Positions 18,466 to 28,006 of a stretch of DNA of 64,000 nt are shown piece after piece. A program made the translations under genes and the position numbers. Every line of letters starts with the position of its first letter. The first letter of the stretch is position 1. The stretch is from NCBI RefSeq assembly GCF_004769555.1, contig NZ_RQFY01000001.1:186001-250000 (forward strand). The letters run 5' to 3'. This DNA is from Leptospira koniambonensis. GTDB lineage: Bacteria; Spirochaetota; Leptospiria; Leptospirales; Leptospiraceae. The notes under the pieces were generated by a model. That model was given only the letters and a program-made list of their open reading frames with translations. It was not told the origin of the DNA and made no database searches.

Positions 18466-19239
18466 TTAATCCGAATCCAGCGGGACCTTCTTCTTTAATG
18501 TTTCCAGAACATCCTCAGGAGTATCACAATAAGTGATTAGATTCAGATCATCTGGATCTATGAGTCCATATTCTTTCATAGTTTCTAAATTGAATATATC
18601 ATTCCAGAATTTGGTCCCATATAAAATGACCGGGATCTTGCGGTTGTTCCTACCTGTTTGAATAAGAGTCAAGGTCTCGAATAATTCATCCACAGTTCCG
18701 AAACCTCCAGGGAAGGCGACTACTCCCATGGTTAATCTAAGGAACCAAAGTTTTCTCATGAAAAAATAATGAAATTCAACGCTCACTTCAGGGTCCACGT
18801 AAGGATTCACGAATTGTTCGAATGGAAGTCTGATATTCAAACCAAGGCTTGGGCCACCTGCTTCTTTGGCCCCTCGGTTGGCAGCTTCCATAATACCAGG
18901 TCCACCACCTGTGCAGACCGCCATTCTTCTGGTCTCTTTTGAAATTTCCTTTCCCCAAGAAGTGACTAAGGCGGCGGTTTTGCGAGCGTCCTCATAATAA
19001 ACAGACATCTCTTTTTGTTTTAGGAATAATTTCTTTTCCGATTCAGATAGATTTTTAGTTTCCCTCTCTCTACATTCTTCAGGACTTAAGATCCTAGCGG
19101 ATCCAAAAATGCAGATTGTATCCTGGATCTTTCCTTCTCTAAATAAGGATTGAGGATAATCAATCTCCGCAAGAACCCTTAGATGGAACGCATCTATGGA
19201 TTTTAAAAACTCTTCATGTTCTAAGGACGTTCTTCCCAT
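18466..19239 (-). CDS. LOG family protein (nucleotide 5'-monophosphate glycosidase-like)
   Basis: This 257-residue Rossmann-fold protein belongs to the LOG/TIGR00730 family. The two signatures are present: GGGPGIMEAANRGAKEAGG and FPGGFGTVDELFETLTLIQ, the PGGxGTxxE motif that carries the catalytic Glu. Members cleave the N-glycosidic bond of nucleoside monophosphates, and some are named cytokinin-activating enzymes or PpnN. An N-terminal extension of about 40 residues precedes the core (TICIFGSARI). The substrate in spirochaetes is not known to me. It is followed by rpmB after 90 bases that hold a separate promoter, and diverges from the next gene across 31 bases. Confidence 0.9.
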   Translation of the reverse strand: MGRTSLEHEEFLKSIDAFHLRVLAEIDYPQSLFREGKIQDTICIFGSARILSPEECRERETKNLSESEKKLFLKQKEMSVYYEDARKTAALVTSWGKEISKETRRMAVCTGGGPGIMEAANRGAKEAGGPSLGLNIRLPFEQFVNPYVDPEVSVEFHYFFMRKLWFLRLTMGVVAFPGGFGTVDELFETLTLIQTGRNNRKIPVILYGTKFWNDIFNLETMKEYGLIDPDDLNLITYCDTPEDVLETLKKKVPLDSD

Positions 19240-19270
19240 ATTTCTTTCCTTTTTTTAGGGGAAGTTAGGC

Positions 19271-20419
19271 TTGCCTTTCCCAACTCTGTCTATTAACCTA
19301 TCTCCAAGAATGATCGGACTAAGAAGTTTAAAAGAAAAAATTTTCTCACGGATCCGGTCCTCCTTTTTCCACCTTTCCATCAAATGGGAAGCGGGAAAGA
19401 TCAGACTCCAAAAAAGACTGGATCCTTACGTTACAGCGGAGTCTCATTCCGATAATTTTCGCAATTTAAACGGCAAGGAATCCGCAACGACCGAAGACTG
19501 GTCTGAGAACCTGCCGCCCTTCTCCTTTACTGAAACCGAAACACAGGAAATTTTTCCAAACGCAAAAAGGAAATTCCATAGAGTCCGAAAACACAAAGTT
19601 TCTCTTTGGTCCCTATTATTCTTTCTTCCTTGGAAATCTAAAATTCCAGAATCAGCCTCTTCATTCAGAGCATTTCATCCTGGAGAAAATTTATTCCAAG
19701 AAGAGCCAAAGAAGAAAGTCCGCAAAAAGGAAAATTTCCACCTACGAAACAAACCATATTTCTGGGAAGTTTGGTTTCCTCAAATAAGCACTCTTACACT
19801 TTCTCCATTTGTAATTTGGGAGACCTCCGTTCCTGCGGATCTGTTCCAAGATTGTTTGCCTGAATCAGTTCTTCCTATAGGAGAACCCGGAAAATGGAAG
19901 GTTCGGATCCAATCTATGAGAGTATTATCTCACCAATTGGGAAATTTATACGAGGATAGTTTTCCGAGTCCAAACAGAGTTTATAGAACGGAAGTCTGGG
20001 TTTACGGACATACAAAAGAAGAGGAGATAGATCCAGAAAGACCTTTGCTATTTCCACTCGGAGTTTGGATCTCACCAGATCTATTAAAAGAAGAAGAACC
20101 TAGGCTCAGACAAGGATTACCTTTTAGAACCGGTGAAACATACTGGAAAATACAAGGTGAAAACTTAAAAATAGGGATCAGAGGTTTAGAATGGACCTGG
20201 AAACCAGCCAGAGAAAATTCTCATTTTGAAAGTATATTAGAAAGCCCTCATGTATTTTTAGGAAAATCCTATTTTACACTGGAATCAGAATCTTTTACGA
20301 GAGACAGGCAGATCGCCTATTTGTTCAAAAGAGCAATCACATCAGATCCTAAAGTGCTCCAGCGCTCTAGACCAAGACGAAATCTTTCCTCTGTTTCTCC
20401 AAATCCTAACCGGATATAA
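19271..20419 (+). CDS. Hypothetical protein, large basic
   Basis: I do not recognise this 382-residue protein. The N-terminal third is rich in Lys, Arg and Ser with no clear domain; a short hydrophobic patch (WSLLFFLPW, about residue 114) is too brief for a confident membrane helix. The C-terminal half reads like a beta-rich domain with many Trp and Tyr residues (YFWEVWFPQISTLTLSPFVI, EVWVYGHTKEEE). The frame starts with TTG 19271, preceded by AGGGG nine bases upstream; ATG 19310 is the alternative. Its final 103 bases run antisense to the end of the aminotransferase gene, and both stops look genuine. A signal peptide is not evident. Confidence 0.65.
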   Translation: MPFPTLSINLSPRMIGLRSLKEKIFSRIRSSFFHLSIKWEAGKIRLQKRLDPYVTAESHSDNFRNLNGKESATTEDWSENLPPFSFTETETQEIFPNAKRKFHRVRKHKVSLWSLLFFLPWKSKIPESASSFRAFHPGENLFQEEPKKKVRKKENFHLRNKPYFWEVWFPQISTLTLSPFVIWETSVPADLFQDCLPESVLPIGEPGKWKVRIQSMRVLSHQLGNLYEDSFPSPNRVYRTEVWVYGHTKEEEIDPERPLLFPLGVWISPDLLKEEEPRLRQGLPFRTGETYWKIQGENLKIGIRGLEWTWKPARENSHFESILESPHVFLGKSYFTLESESFTRDRQIAYLFKRAITSDPKVLQRSRPRRNLSSVSPNPNRI

Positions 20420-21507
20420 CCTTCCGTTTCAAAATCTGCGGAAGGTAAAACAAACACTCCTGCCTTTTCATACAGAAGATCTGCAAATTTTTTAGAGTCC
20501 AAACCTGGCTGCAATTTTGCAAAACCGACTACTCCACCTCTTGGTTCTTTAAAACTTTCGATTCCAGGGAGTTTACCAGTCGAGGCAGTCGCATGGGCGA
20601 AGGTTCGCAGATTCCCACGCAATGTTTCCCTAATCTTACTCTGAAGCACTTTACGATTCTGCAAAAGTTTCAAAGTAAGAAATTCAGAGATTGGAGAAAC
20701 TGTATGAGTTAAATAATCCTTCATGGATCTTGCTTTTTGTATCCAATCCTTAGGACCGATCAACCAACCAATCCTAAGTCCCATCACTCCAAAACATTTT
20801 GTGATAGAACCAGTAGAGACAGAGTTTTCGGAAATACCGATGCCGCTCCAACCCAGATCCAATCCTTCTTCCGAAAGAAATCTATAATGTTCATCGAATA
20901 GGATCCAATTTGGAAAATTACCGGAAAGTTTTTGGAGTTCTTTTTTATCTTCTTCTTCCGCAATGATACCTGTTGGATTATGAGGGTGATTGAATATGAC
21001 AAGCTTGGGAGAATTTTGAAATAGTTTGTTTAGATTTTCTTTTCCAAATCCTTCTTCCCTACTTTCTAATCTGGGAAGAAGGTCCACTTTTTGTAGATTG
21101 GCGCCGAGTGATCTTGGAACTTCGTACAATGCCTGGAATGCAGGCCAAAATAAGGAAGTTGTGTCCCCTTTTTGTAAGAGTAAATGAAATGCGATAAAGA
21201 GTGCTTCTCCAGTTCCGGTAGTCATAAGAACCTGATCAGGAGAAACATTAGTATAAAGTTTTGAAATTTCTTCTCTTAGATCTTTTCTTCCTGAATTAGG
21301 AGAATCTGCCAAGGAGAGTTTTCCTAGTTCCCTCAGATCCAAATTTAGATATTCTGCAAGCTGCCCGAGATCCAGATTTCTGATCCCACTTTCTCCCAAA
21401 TTGCAGGGAGCTTCCGTCCTAAATTTTTCCAGACGATCTTCTATGAAAAATTCTCTTAAACCCACGTCCAGATCATGGTTTAATCGTTCAGGAAAGAAGC
21501 AATGCAA
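20317..21507 (-). CDS. PLP-dependent aminotransferase, class I/II
   Basis: This 396-residue fold-type I PLP enzyme resembles aspartate/histidinol-phosphate/capreomycidine-type aminotransferases. The PLP lysine is in TGSITKCFGVMGLRIGWLIG, the ribose-phosphate region is TTGTGEALFIAF, and the pyridine-contacting segment is FNHPHNPTG (the Asn-Pro-Thr-Gly block). No early ATG exists: TTG 21507 with GGAG three bases upstream is the first usable start, and GTG 21465 is an alternative. The amino-acid substrate cannot be told from these motifs. It follows the small membrane protein gene with an overlap of 20 bases, so the two are coupled. Confidence 0.85.
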   Translation of the reverse strand: MHCFFPERLNHDLDVGLREFFIEDRLEKFRTEAPCNLGESGIRNLDLGQLAEYLNLDLRELGKLSLADSPNSGRKDLREEISKLYTNVSPDQVLMTTGTGEALFIAFHLLLQKGDTTSLFWPAFQALYEVPRSLGANLQKVDLLPRLESREEGFGKENLNKLFQNSPKLVIFNHPHNPTGIIAEEEDKKELQKLSGNFPNWILFDEHYRFLSEEGLDLGWSGIGISENSVSTGSITKCFGVMGLRIGWLIGPKDWIQKARSMKDYLTHTVSPISEFLTLKLLQNRKVLQSKIRETLRGNLRTFAHATASTGKLPGIESFKEPRGGVVGFAKLQPGLDSKKFADLLYEKAGVFVLPSADFETEGYIRLGFGETEERFRLGLERWSTLGSDVIALLNK

Positions 21508-21853
21508 AAGCTCCGAAGAATGAAAGTAAAAATAGACCTAGTAATATCCAACCTAGACCACTTAAGAAAAATCGGAGGTCCTTAAGAGCGAATAAGATCT
21601 GCTCCGGATCCTTCTCCTCCAAGACCAAGGATTTACGGAAAGAAAGAGAAGCCCCGTAACCCAAAATCCCCAAGATAAAAAATAAAACCGCTGACACAGC
21701 TTGGATTACAATCTTTCCAGGAGACTCTTTCAAAAAGGCTCCGAATGTTAAAATTCCAGAAAGTAAAAATAGAAGGAAGGAAATGTTCCTTAATACCGCT
21801 CTAAGTGAGTCCAGTTCCCTATGTTGTTCCCTTGAAATTTCATTAGATTCCAT
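21488..21853 (-). CDS. Small membrane protein, unknown
   Basis: This 121-residue protein begins at ATG 21853 (MESNEISREQHRELDSLRAV). The open frame extends to 22060, but that part is antisense to the pgm-like gene start and lacks any ribosome site. Three hydrophobic segments stand out: about residues 23-40 (ISFLLFLLSGILTFGAFL), 49-66 (IQAVSAVLFFILGILGYG) and 98-120 (GLGWILLGLFLLSFFGAFA). The N-terminus is charged and probably cytosolic. Function unknown. It precedes, and overlaps by 20 bases, the aminotransferase gene, and diverges from the phosphohexomutase gene across 83 bases. Confidence 0.72.
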   Translation of the reverse strand: MESNEISREQHRELDSLRAVLRNISFLLFLLSGILTFGAFLKESPGKIVIQAVSAVLFFILGILGYGASLSFRKSLVLEEKDPEQILFALKDLRFFLSGLGWILLGLFLLSFFGAFALLLS

Positions 21854-21936
21854 ACTTATAGAATCGGCGAAAAAACGTCTTGAACCAGGAAGAACTAGAT
21901 TTTTTATTCCAAGTATAGGGTGAACTAGAGAAATAT

Positions 21937-23696
21937 ATGAGCACAGAATCCCACATAGAATCCTGGACCAAATCCCCGTTTTCCACCCAGGTGCAACAAG
22001 AAGCGAAGGCCGTCCTGGATAGATACAAAAAGGGAGAAACCGGCCTAGAGATCGAGGCATTTACCGTACCCTTAGAATTCGGAACCGGAGGAATGAGGGG
22101 AAGGATCGGCAATGGGATCGGTAGAATGAATGAGTTCACCGTGGGAAAAGCTGCCCTAGGTTTTTCCAGATATCTGGTCCAAAAATCCAAAAAACCAATC
22201 TTGGTGATCGCATACGATTCCAGAAGAAGGTCCAGAGAATTTGCAGAGGTCACAGCTGGAGTAGCCGCATCTTTCGGAATAAAGGTAATCTTATTTTCTG
22301 AAGTAGCTCCTACACCGTTACTCTCTTATGCAGTCCGTTATTATAAGGCAACAGGTGGAGTGGTCTTAACTGCATCTCATAATCCACCTGAGTACAATGG
22401 TTTTAAAGCTTATCTTTCTAAAGGAGAACAACTCGCTCCTCCTGATGATAAAAAGATCATCACTCTCATCGATAAAGTCCAAGACTGGAATGAGATCCCA
22501 TTTCTTTCTTCTAAAGATGCAAAATACAAGAAGCTGGTCCAAAAAGCCGGAGAAGATTGTTTCTCTTCTTATTTGAAAGCTCTTAAAAAATCCGGGATTG
22601 TATCTTCTAAGGTTACTCCTAAAGAAAGATCTCAAACCAAATTAGTATATTCTCCTCTCCACGGAACTGGAGGAAAATATATGAAGAAGTTACTACAAGA
22701 CTTCGGATACAAAAACGTTACCTTGGTTCCGGAACAAAAAGATCCGGATGGAGAATTTCCGACGGTAAAATTTCCAAACCCAGAAGAACCAGAAGCTCTG
22801 GAGATGAGCAGAAAACTTTCCGAAAAAATTGGAGCAGATGCATTTATTGCAACCGACCCCGATGCGGACAGACTTGGGATTGGAGTCAAAAATCCTAAAG
22901 GCGGTTATGCACTTCTAAACGGAAACCAAATCGGTTCTATTTTAGCTGCTTACTTAGCGGAGAAGGTAGGATCTAAACCTAAAAAAGGTAAAAAGCCAGT
23001 TCTTGTAAAAACAGTAGTAACCACTGATTTGCAAGCTGAGATCGCAAACAAGAACAAGATCGCACTTAAGAATGTTCTAACAGGTTTCAAGTTTATCGCA
23101 GAAGTGATGGGAAAACTGGATAAAAGCAAAACCCAGTATTTCCTTTTTGGGGGAGAAGAATCCTATGGTTATTTGCCAGTGGATTTTGTAAGAGATAAAG
23201 ACAGTTTATCTTCTGCACTTCTACTCATGGAAGTTCTTTCAGAAAAAAAAGACCTTCTTTCTTATATGGATGATGTATATCTTAAATATGGATTGTACCA
23301 AGAAAGTCTAAAGTCTTTAACATTAGAAGGACTTGCTGGTAAAAAGAAAATCCAAGATTCATTACAATCACTCCGTGACAATGATCTGATCGGAAAATCA
23401 ATCGGCAAAAGAAAGGTCACTGGATTTTTAGATTTTAAGAATAAGATCGCAAAAGGAAGCGCTTCTAAATCTGCGTTTTCCGGCCTTCCTTCTTCCGATG
23501 TGATCCAATTAGAGTTAGAAGATCAGGCAAAGCTGACCATCCGTCCCTCTGGGACTGAGCCTAAGATCAAAATTTATTCTTCTTTCAAAAGTAGGACTTC
23601 TCCTAAGACCAAAACTGAGATTCCAAATCTCACTGAAAGTTTATTAGAAGAATTGAAAGAAACAGAGTCCTTATTTTTACAATTGGCGGGTTTATC

Positions 23697-23700
<4 letters not shown>
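21937..23700 (+). CDS. Phosphoglucomutase/phosphomannomutase family
   Basis: This alpha-D-phosphohexomutase of 587 residues interconverts hexose 1- and 6-phosphates. All four signature loops are present: the phosphoserine loop [16 protein letters not shown], the metal-binding [13 protein letters not shown], the sugar-specificity [13 protein letters not shown], and the phosphate-binding [14 protein letters not shown]. The length and GGEESYG loop resemble the PgcA type (glucose-phosphate, glycolytic or glycogen supply) more than the shorter ManB or GlmM type. The start ATG 21937 is 83 bases from the divergent membrane protein gene. Its stop overlaps the argD start by four bases (ATGA), so the two are translationally coupled. 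Confidence 0.94.
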
Positions 23701-26008
<2,308 letters not shown>

Positions 26009-26030
26009 AGCCTGGAATTGAATTCCTTGC

Positions 26031-26091
26031 CTGGAAATTTCATATTTTTACGTATATAAATACTGAAAGTATGAAACTTTCTGGAAATTTC
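26031..26091. repeat. Two 11-base direct repeats, 50 bases apart, before a response regulator gene
   Basis: CTGGAAATTTC occurs at 26031-26041 and again at 26081-26091, in the 108-base gap between leuB and the response regulator. Each contains the palindrome GAAATTTC. A related CTGGAATT lies at 26012. TATATAAA at 26053-26060, between the copies, could be a -10 region. They may be operator sites; this is inference. Confidence 0.45.
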
Positions 26092-26116
26092 TTGAATTAA
26101 CGGGGACGGTGACTGG

Positions 26117-26524
26117 ATGAAAGGCGGAGTAGCTCCATCAGGAAGACCTTATCAGGTAATCATTGCGGAAAATTCTAAATTCCAAGCCAAACAATTGGCT
26201 CAGATCCTGGAATCCGAAGGTTACGAAGTGGTCGGTTTTGCGGAATCGGGCAAAGAGCTCCTAAACATGTATAAGGACAACCGAAAGGTGGACCTGATTA
26301 CATTAGACCTTCACCTCCCTGTGATAGACGGTTTTGCTGCCTTTCACGAAATGAAAGAAATGGGAGTTCTTCCCAGAGTGATCGTGATTACCGACGAAAA
26401 CACACCTGCAGTCATCAAATCTCTGACTGACGACGGTATCATGGACTATCTAGTAAAACCGATCAAAAGAGAGAAGGTTCTAGAAAAAGCAAACGCAACA
26501 GTTCGCAAGACCATCAAGATCTGA
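26117..26524 (+). CDS. Single-domain response regulator
   Basis: This CheY-like receiver protein of 135 residues has no output domain. The phospho-acceptor is Asp64 in LITLDLHLPVIDG, the switch Thr is Thr92 in VIVITDEN, and the conserved Lys is Lys114 in DYLVKPIKR. The usual acidic pair after strand 1 is Glu18-Asn19 instead of Asp-Asp or Glu-Asp, which could weaken metal binding. There is no partner kinase gene in the window. It could act in chemotaxis or as an adaptor in a phosphorelay. It is followed by a hairpin terminator that starts at its stop codon. Confidence 0.9.
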   Translation: MKGGVAPSGRPYQVIIAENSKFQAKQLAQILESEGYEVVGFAESGKELLNMYKDNRKVDLITLDLHLPVIDGFAAFHEMKEMGVLPRVIVITDENTPAVIKSLTDDGIMDYLVKPIKREKVLEKANATVRKTIKI

Positions 26525-26549
26525 TCCTTGAGTTTTTCAACTTAGGATC
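26523..26549. terminator. Intrinsic terminator between convergent genes
   Basis: GATCCT-tg-AGTT, a 4-base loop TTTC, then AACT-t-AGGATC form a 10-base-pair hairpin, followed on the plus strand by TTATT. It lies exactly between the stop of the response regulator gene and the stop of the convergent pgeF-like gene, and is the clearest terminator in the window. Confidence 0.6.
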
Positions 26550-27248
26550 TTATTCCAACCAGATACAATTTAAGTTCCTACCTGTATCTCCCCTTCTATG
26601 ACTAAAAAATTTAGAATTGGGAGACATGGTGCAAACCCCAGCAGTTTCCAAAAAAGGTTGGATCCCAAGACCTTTAATCCTATGAAGTAAGAAAGTTTTT
26701 TGTTCCAACAGGAACTTTCCAGGTTCTTCTAAGTTTTTTAGAGAATTCGGAACTTCCTTTCTAAAGAGAGAAGCAACATCTTCTCCGACTTCGTAATGTT
26801 TGCCGGTCGCATAAGGCCCCAGATAAAAATGAACGAGTTCCGGATCTACTCCGTATCTTTTCTGCACATGAGCCAGAGTTTTTTCTGTAATTCCTGCAAG
26901 AGTTCCTTTCCAACCTGAATGGATCACACCCACAAGAGCAGGCCTTCCTGTCCAAAAGAAGATGGGCATACAATCAGCAGTTTTTACTACTAAGATCTTT
27001 TTAGGTTCTGTTGTAAATAGAGCATCTCCTGTAGGAATTTCGGCACTAGGCGAACCATTTGCCTCTATGACGGTAGTTCCATGTTCCTGGCCTATGAAGA
27101 ATACTTCTGCGCCAGCAACTCCTGAAGCCTGGGCAACCCTTTCCCGGATAAAATTAGGATCATTCGGATCTCCGGAAGCTTCTTTGTTTCCCAGGATCAA
27201 AAGCCTAAGGCTTCTTTTATCTTCTAGAAAAAATCTATGATCGATCAT
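26550..27248 (-). CDS. pgeF: Laccase-domain protein (peptidoglycan editing factor / YfiH family)
   Basis: This 232-residue protein belongs to the DUF152/YfiH (PgeF) family, whose members have a metal centre and act as purine nucleosidases or prevent mis-incorporation into peptidoglycan. The metal and catalytic residues lie in VVKTADCMPIFFW, GVIHSGWKGTLAGI (the His of HSGWKG) and FFSHRRGDTGRNLNCIWL. IGQEHGTTVIEA matches the QxHG motif. The length is normal. Start ATG 27248, divergent from trpF. The assignment to the family is firm, but the role in this organism is not shown by the context. Confidence 0.87.
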   Translation of the reverse strand: MIDHRFFLEDKRSLRLLILGNKEASGDPNDPNFIRERVAQASGVAGAEVFFIGQEHGTTVIEANGSPSAEIPTGDALFTTEPKKILVVKTADCMPIFFWTGRPALVGVIHSGWKGTLAGITEKTLAHVQKRYGVDPELVHFYLGPYATGKHYEVGEDVASLFRKEVPNSLKNLEEPGKFLLEQKTFLLHRIKGLGIQPFLETAGVCTMSPNSKFFSHRRGDTGRNLNCIWLE

Positions 27249-27250
27249 AC

Positions 27251-27281
27251 TTGACTTGGGGAAGTCCTGGTCTTGTATAGA
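27251..27281 (+). promoter_or_regulatory. Possible sigma-70 promoter for trpF
   Basis: TTGACT at 27251-27256 is followed by TGTATA (27274-27279, spacer 17) or TATAGA (27276-27281, spacer 19), about 65 bases before the trpF start. It lies in the 95-base divergent gap with pgeF. The match is moderate and unproven. Confidence 0.35.
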
Positions 27282-27343
27282 AAAGAGAGGAAATATTTCG
27301 AGCCGTAAACGGAACCGAAATACAGTCCCGGAAAAAAAATCCC

Positions 27344-28006
27344 ATGTCCAAAACCCCCAAAGTAAAAATCTGCGGAATACGAAAAGTAGACGATCTAAAA
27401 ATCTGCGTGGAAGAAGGAGCCGATCTAATCGGGATCAATTTTGTTTCTTCCAGTCCAAGACTTGTTTCTCCAAAAGAAGCAGAGATCCTGATCACCTATT
27501 TATATGTATCTGTTCCTGCATTTTTACGTCCAAAAATCGTATTCCTTTTTTATAAATCTTCAACCCAATATATAGAAACACTTTTAAAAAATTTACAACA
27601 CGACTATGTCCAATACGTTAGCGACGACTCATTAGCTCCCGGGGAAACTTCTCCTCTTTACCAAACCAAGGATTCTAGAATCATTTCTTATCGTGTTCGA
27701 GGAAAAGTAAACGATGACTCTCTTCATTTTCTAAATTCAGATTTATTGATATTAGATAGTTATAAATCAGATGCTGGCGGAGGAACTGGAGAAAGTTTTC
27801 CTTGGGACCAGGTGTCAGAAGTTCGTAGACCTTATCTACTCGCGGGAGGGTTGACACCGGAGAATGTTGCAAAGGCACTTTCTCAGACTAAGGCATACGG
27901 AGTCGATGTGGCAAGCGGTGTAGAATCTTCGCCAGGAAATAAAGACCAGGAACTCATTCGGAAATTTATCAGAAATGCAAAACAATTCTCTTACAACGGA
28001 AACTAA
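27344..28006 (+). CDS. trpF: Phosphoribosylanthranilate isomerase
   Basis: TrpF catalyses the Amadori rearrangement step of tryptophan synthesis in a TIM barrel. VKICGIRKVDDLKICVEEGA contains the catalytic cysteine of the KICG motif, ADLIGINFVSSSPRLVS follows, and YLLAGGLTPENVAKAL with GVDVASGVESSPGNKD forms the phosphate-binding end. The catalytic Asp region is LLILDSYKSDAGGGTGESFPW. 220 residues is normal. It stands apart from other trp genes, and its last 32 bases overlap the start of mutS in another frame, so mutS translation may be coupled. Confidence 0.94.
   Translation: MSKTPKVKICGIRKVDDLKICVEEGADLIGINFVSSSPRLVSPKEAEILITYLYVSVPAFLRPKIVFLFYKSSTQYIETLLKNLQHDYVQYVSDDSLAPGETSPLYQTKDSRIISYRVRGKVNDDSLHFLNSDLLILDSYKSDAGGGTGESFPWDQVSEVRRPYLLAGGLTPENVAKALSQTKAYGVDVASGVESSPGNKDQELIRKFIRNAKQFSYNGN

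Noticed and set aside
21854..22060. N-terminal extension of the small membrane protein by 69 residues.
   Set aside because: Antisense to the phosphohexomutase start and without a ribosome site; ATG 21853 gives a sensible protein.
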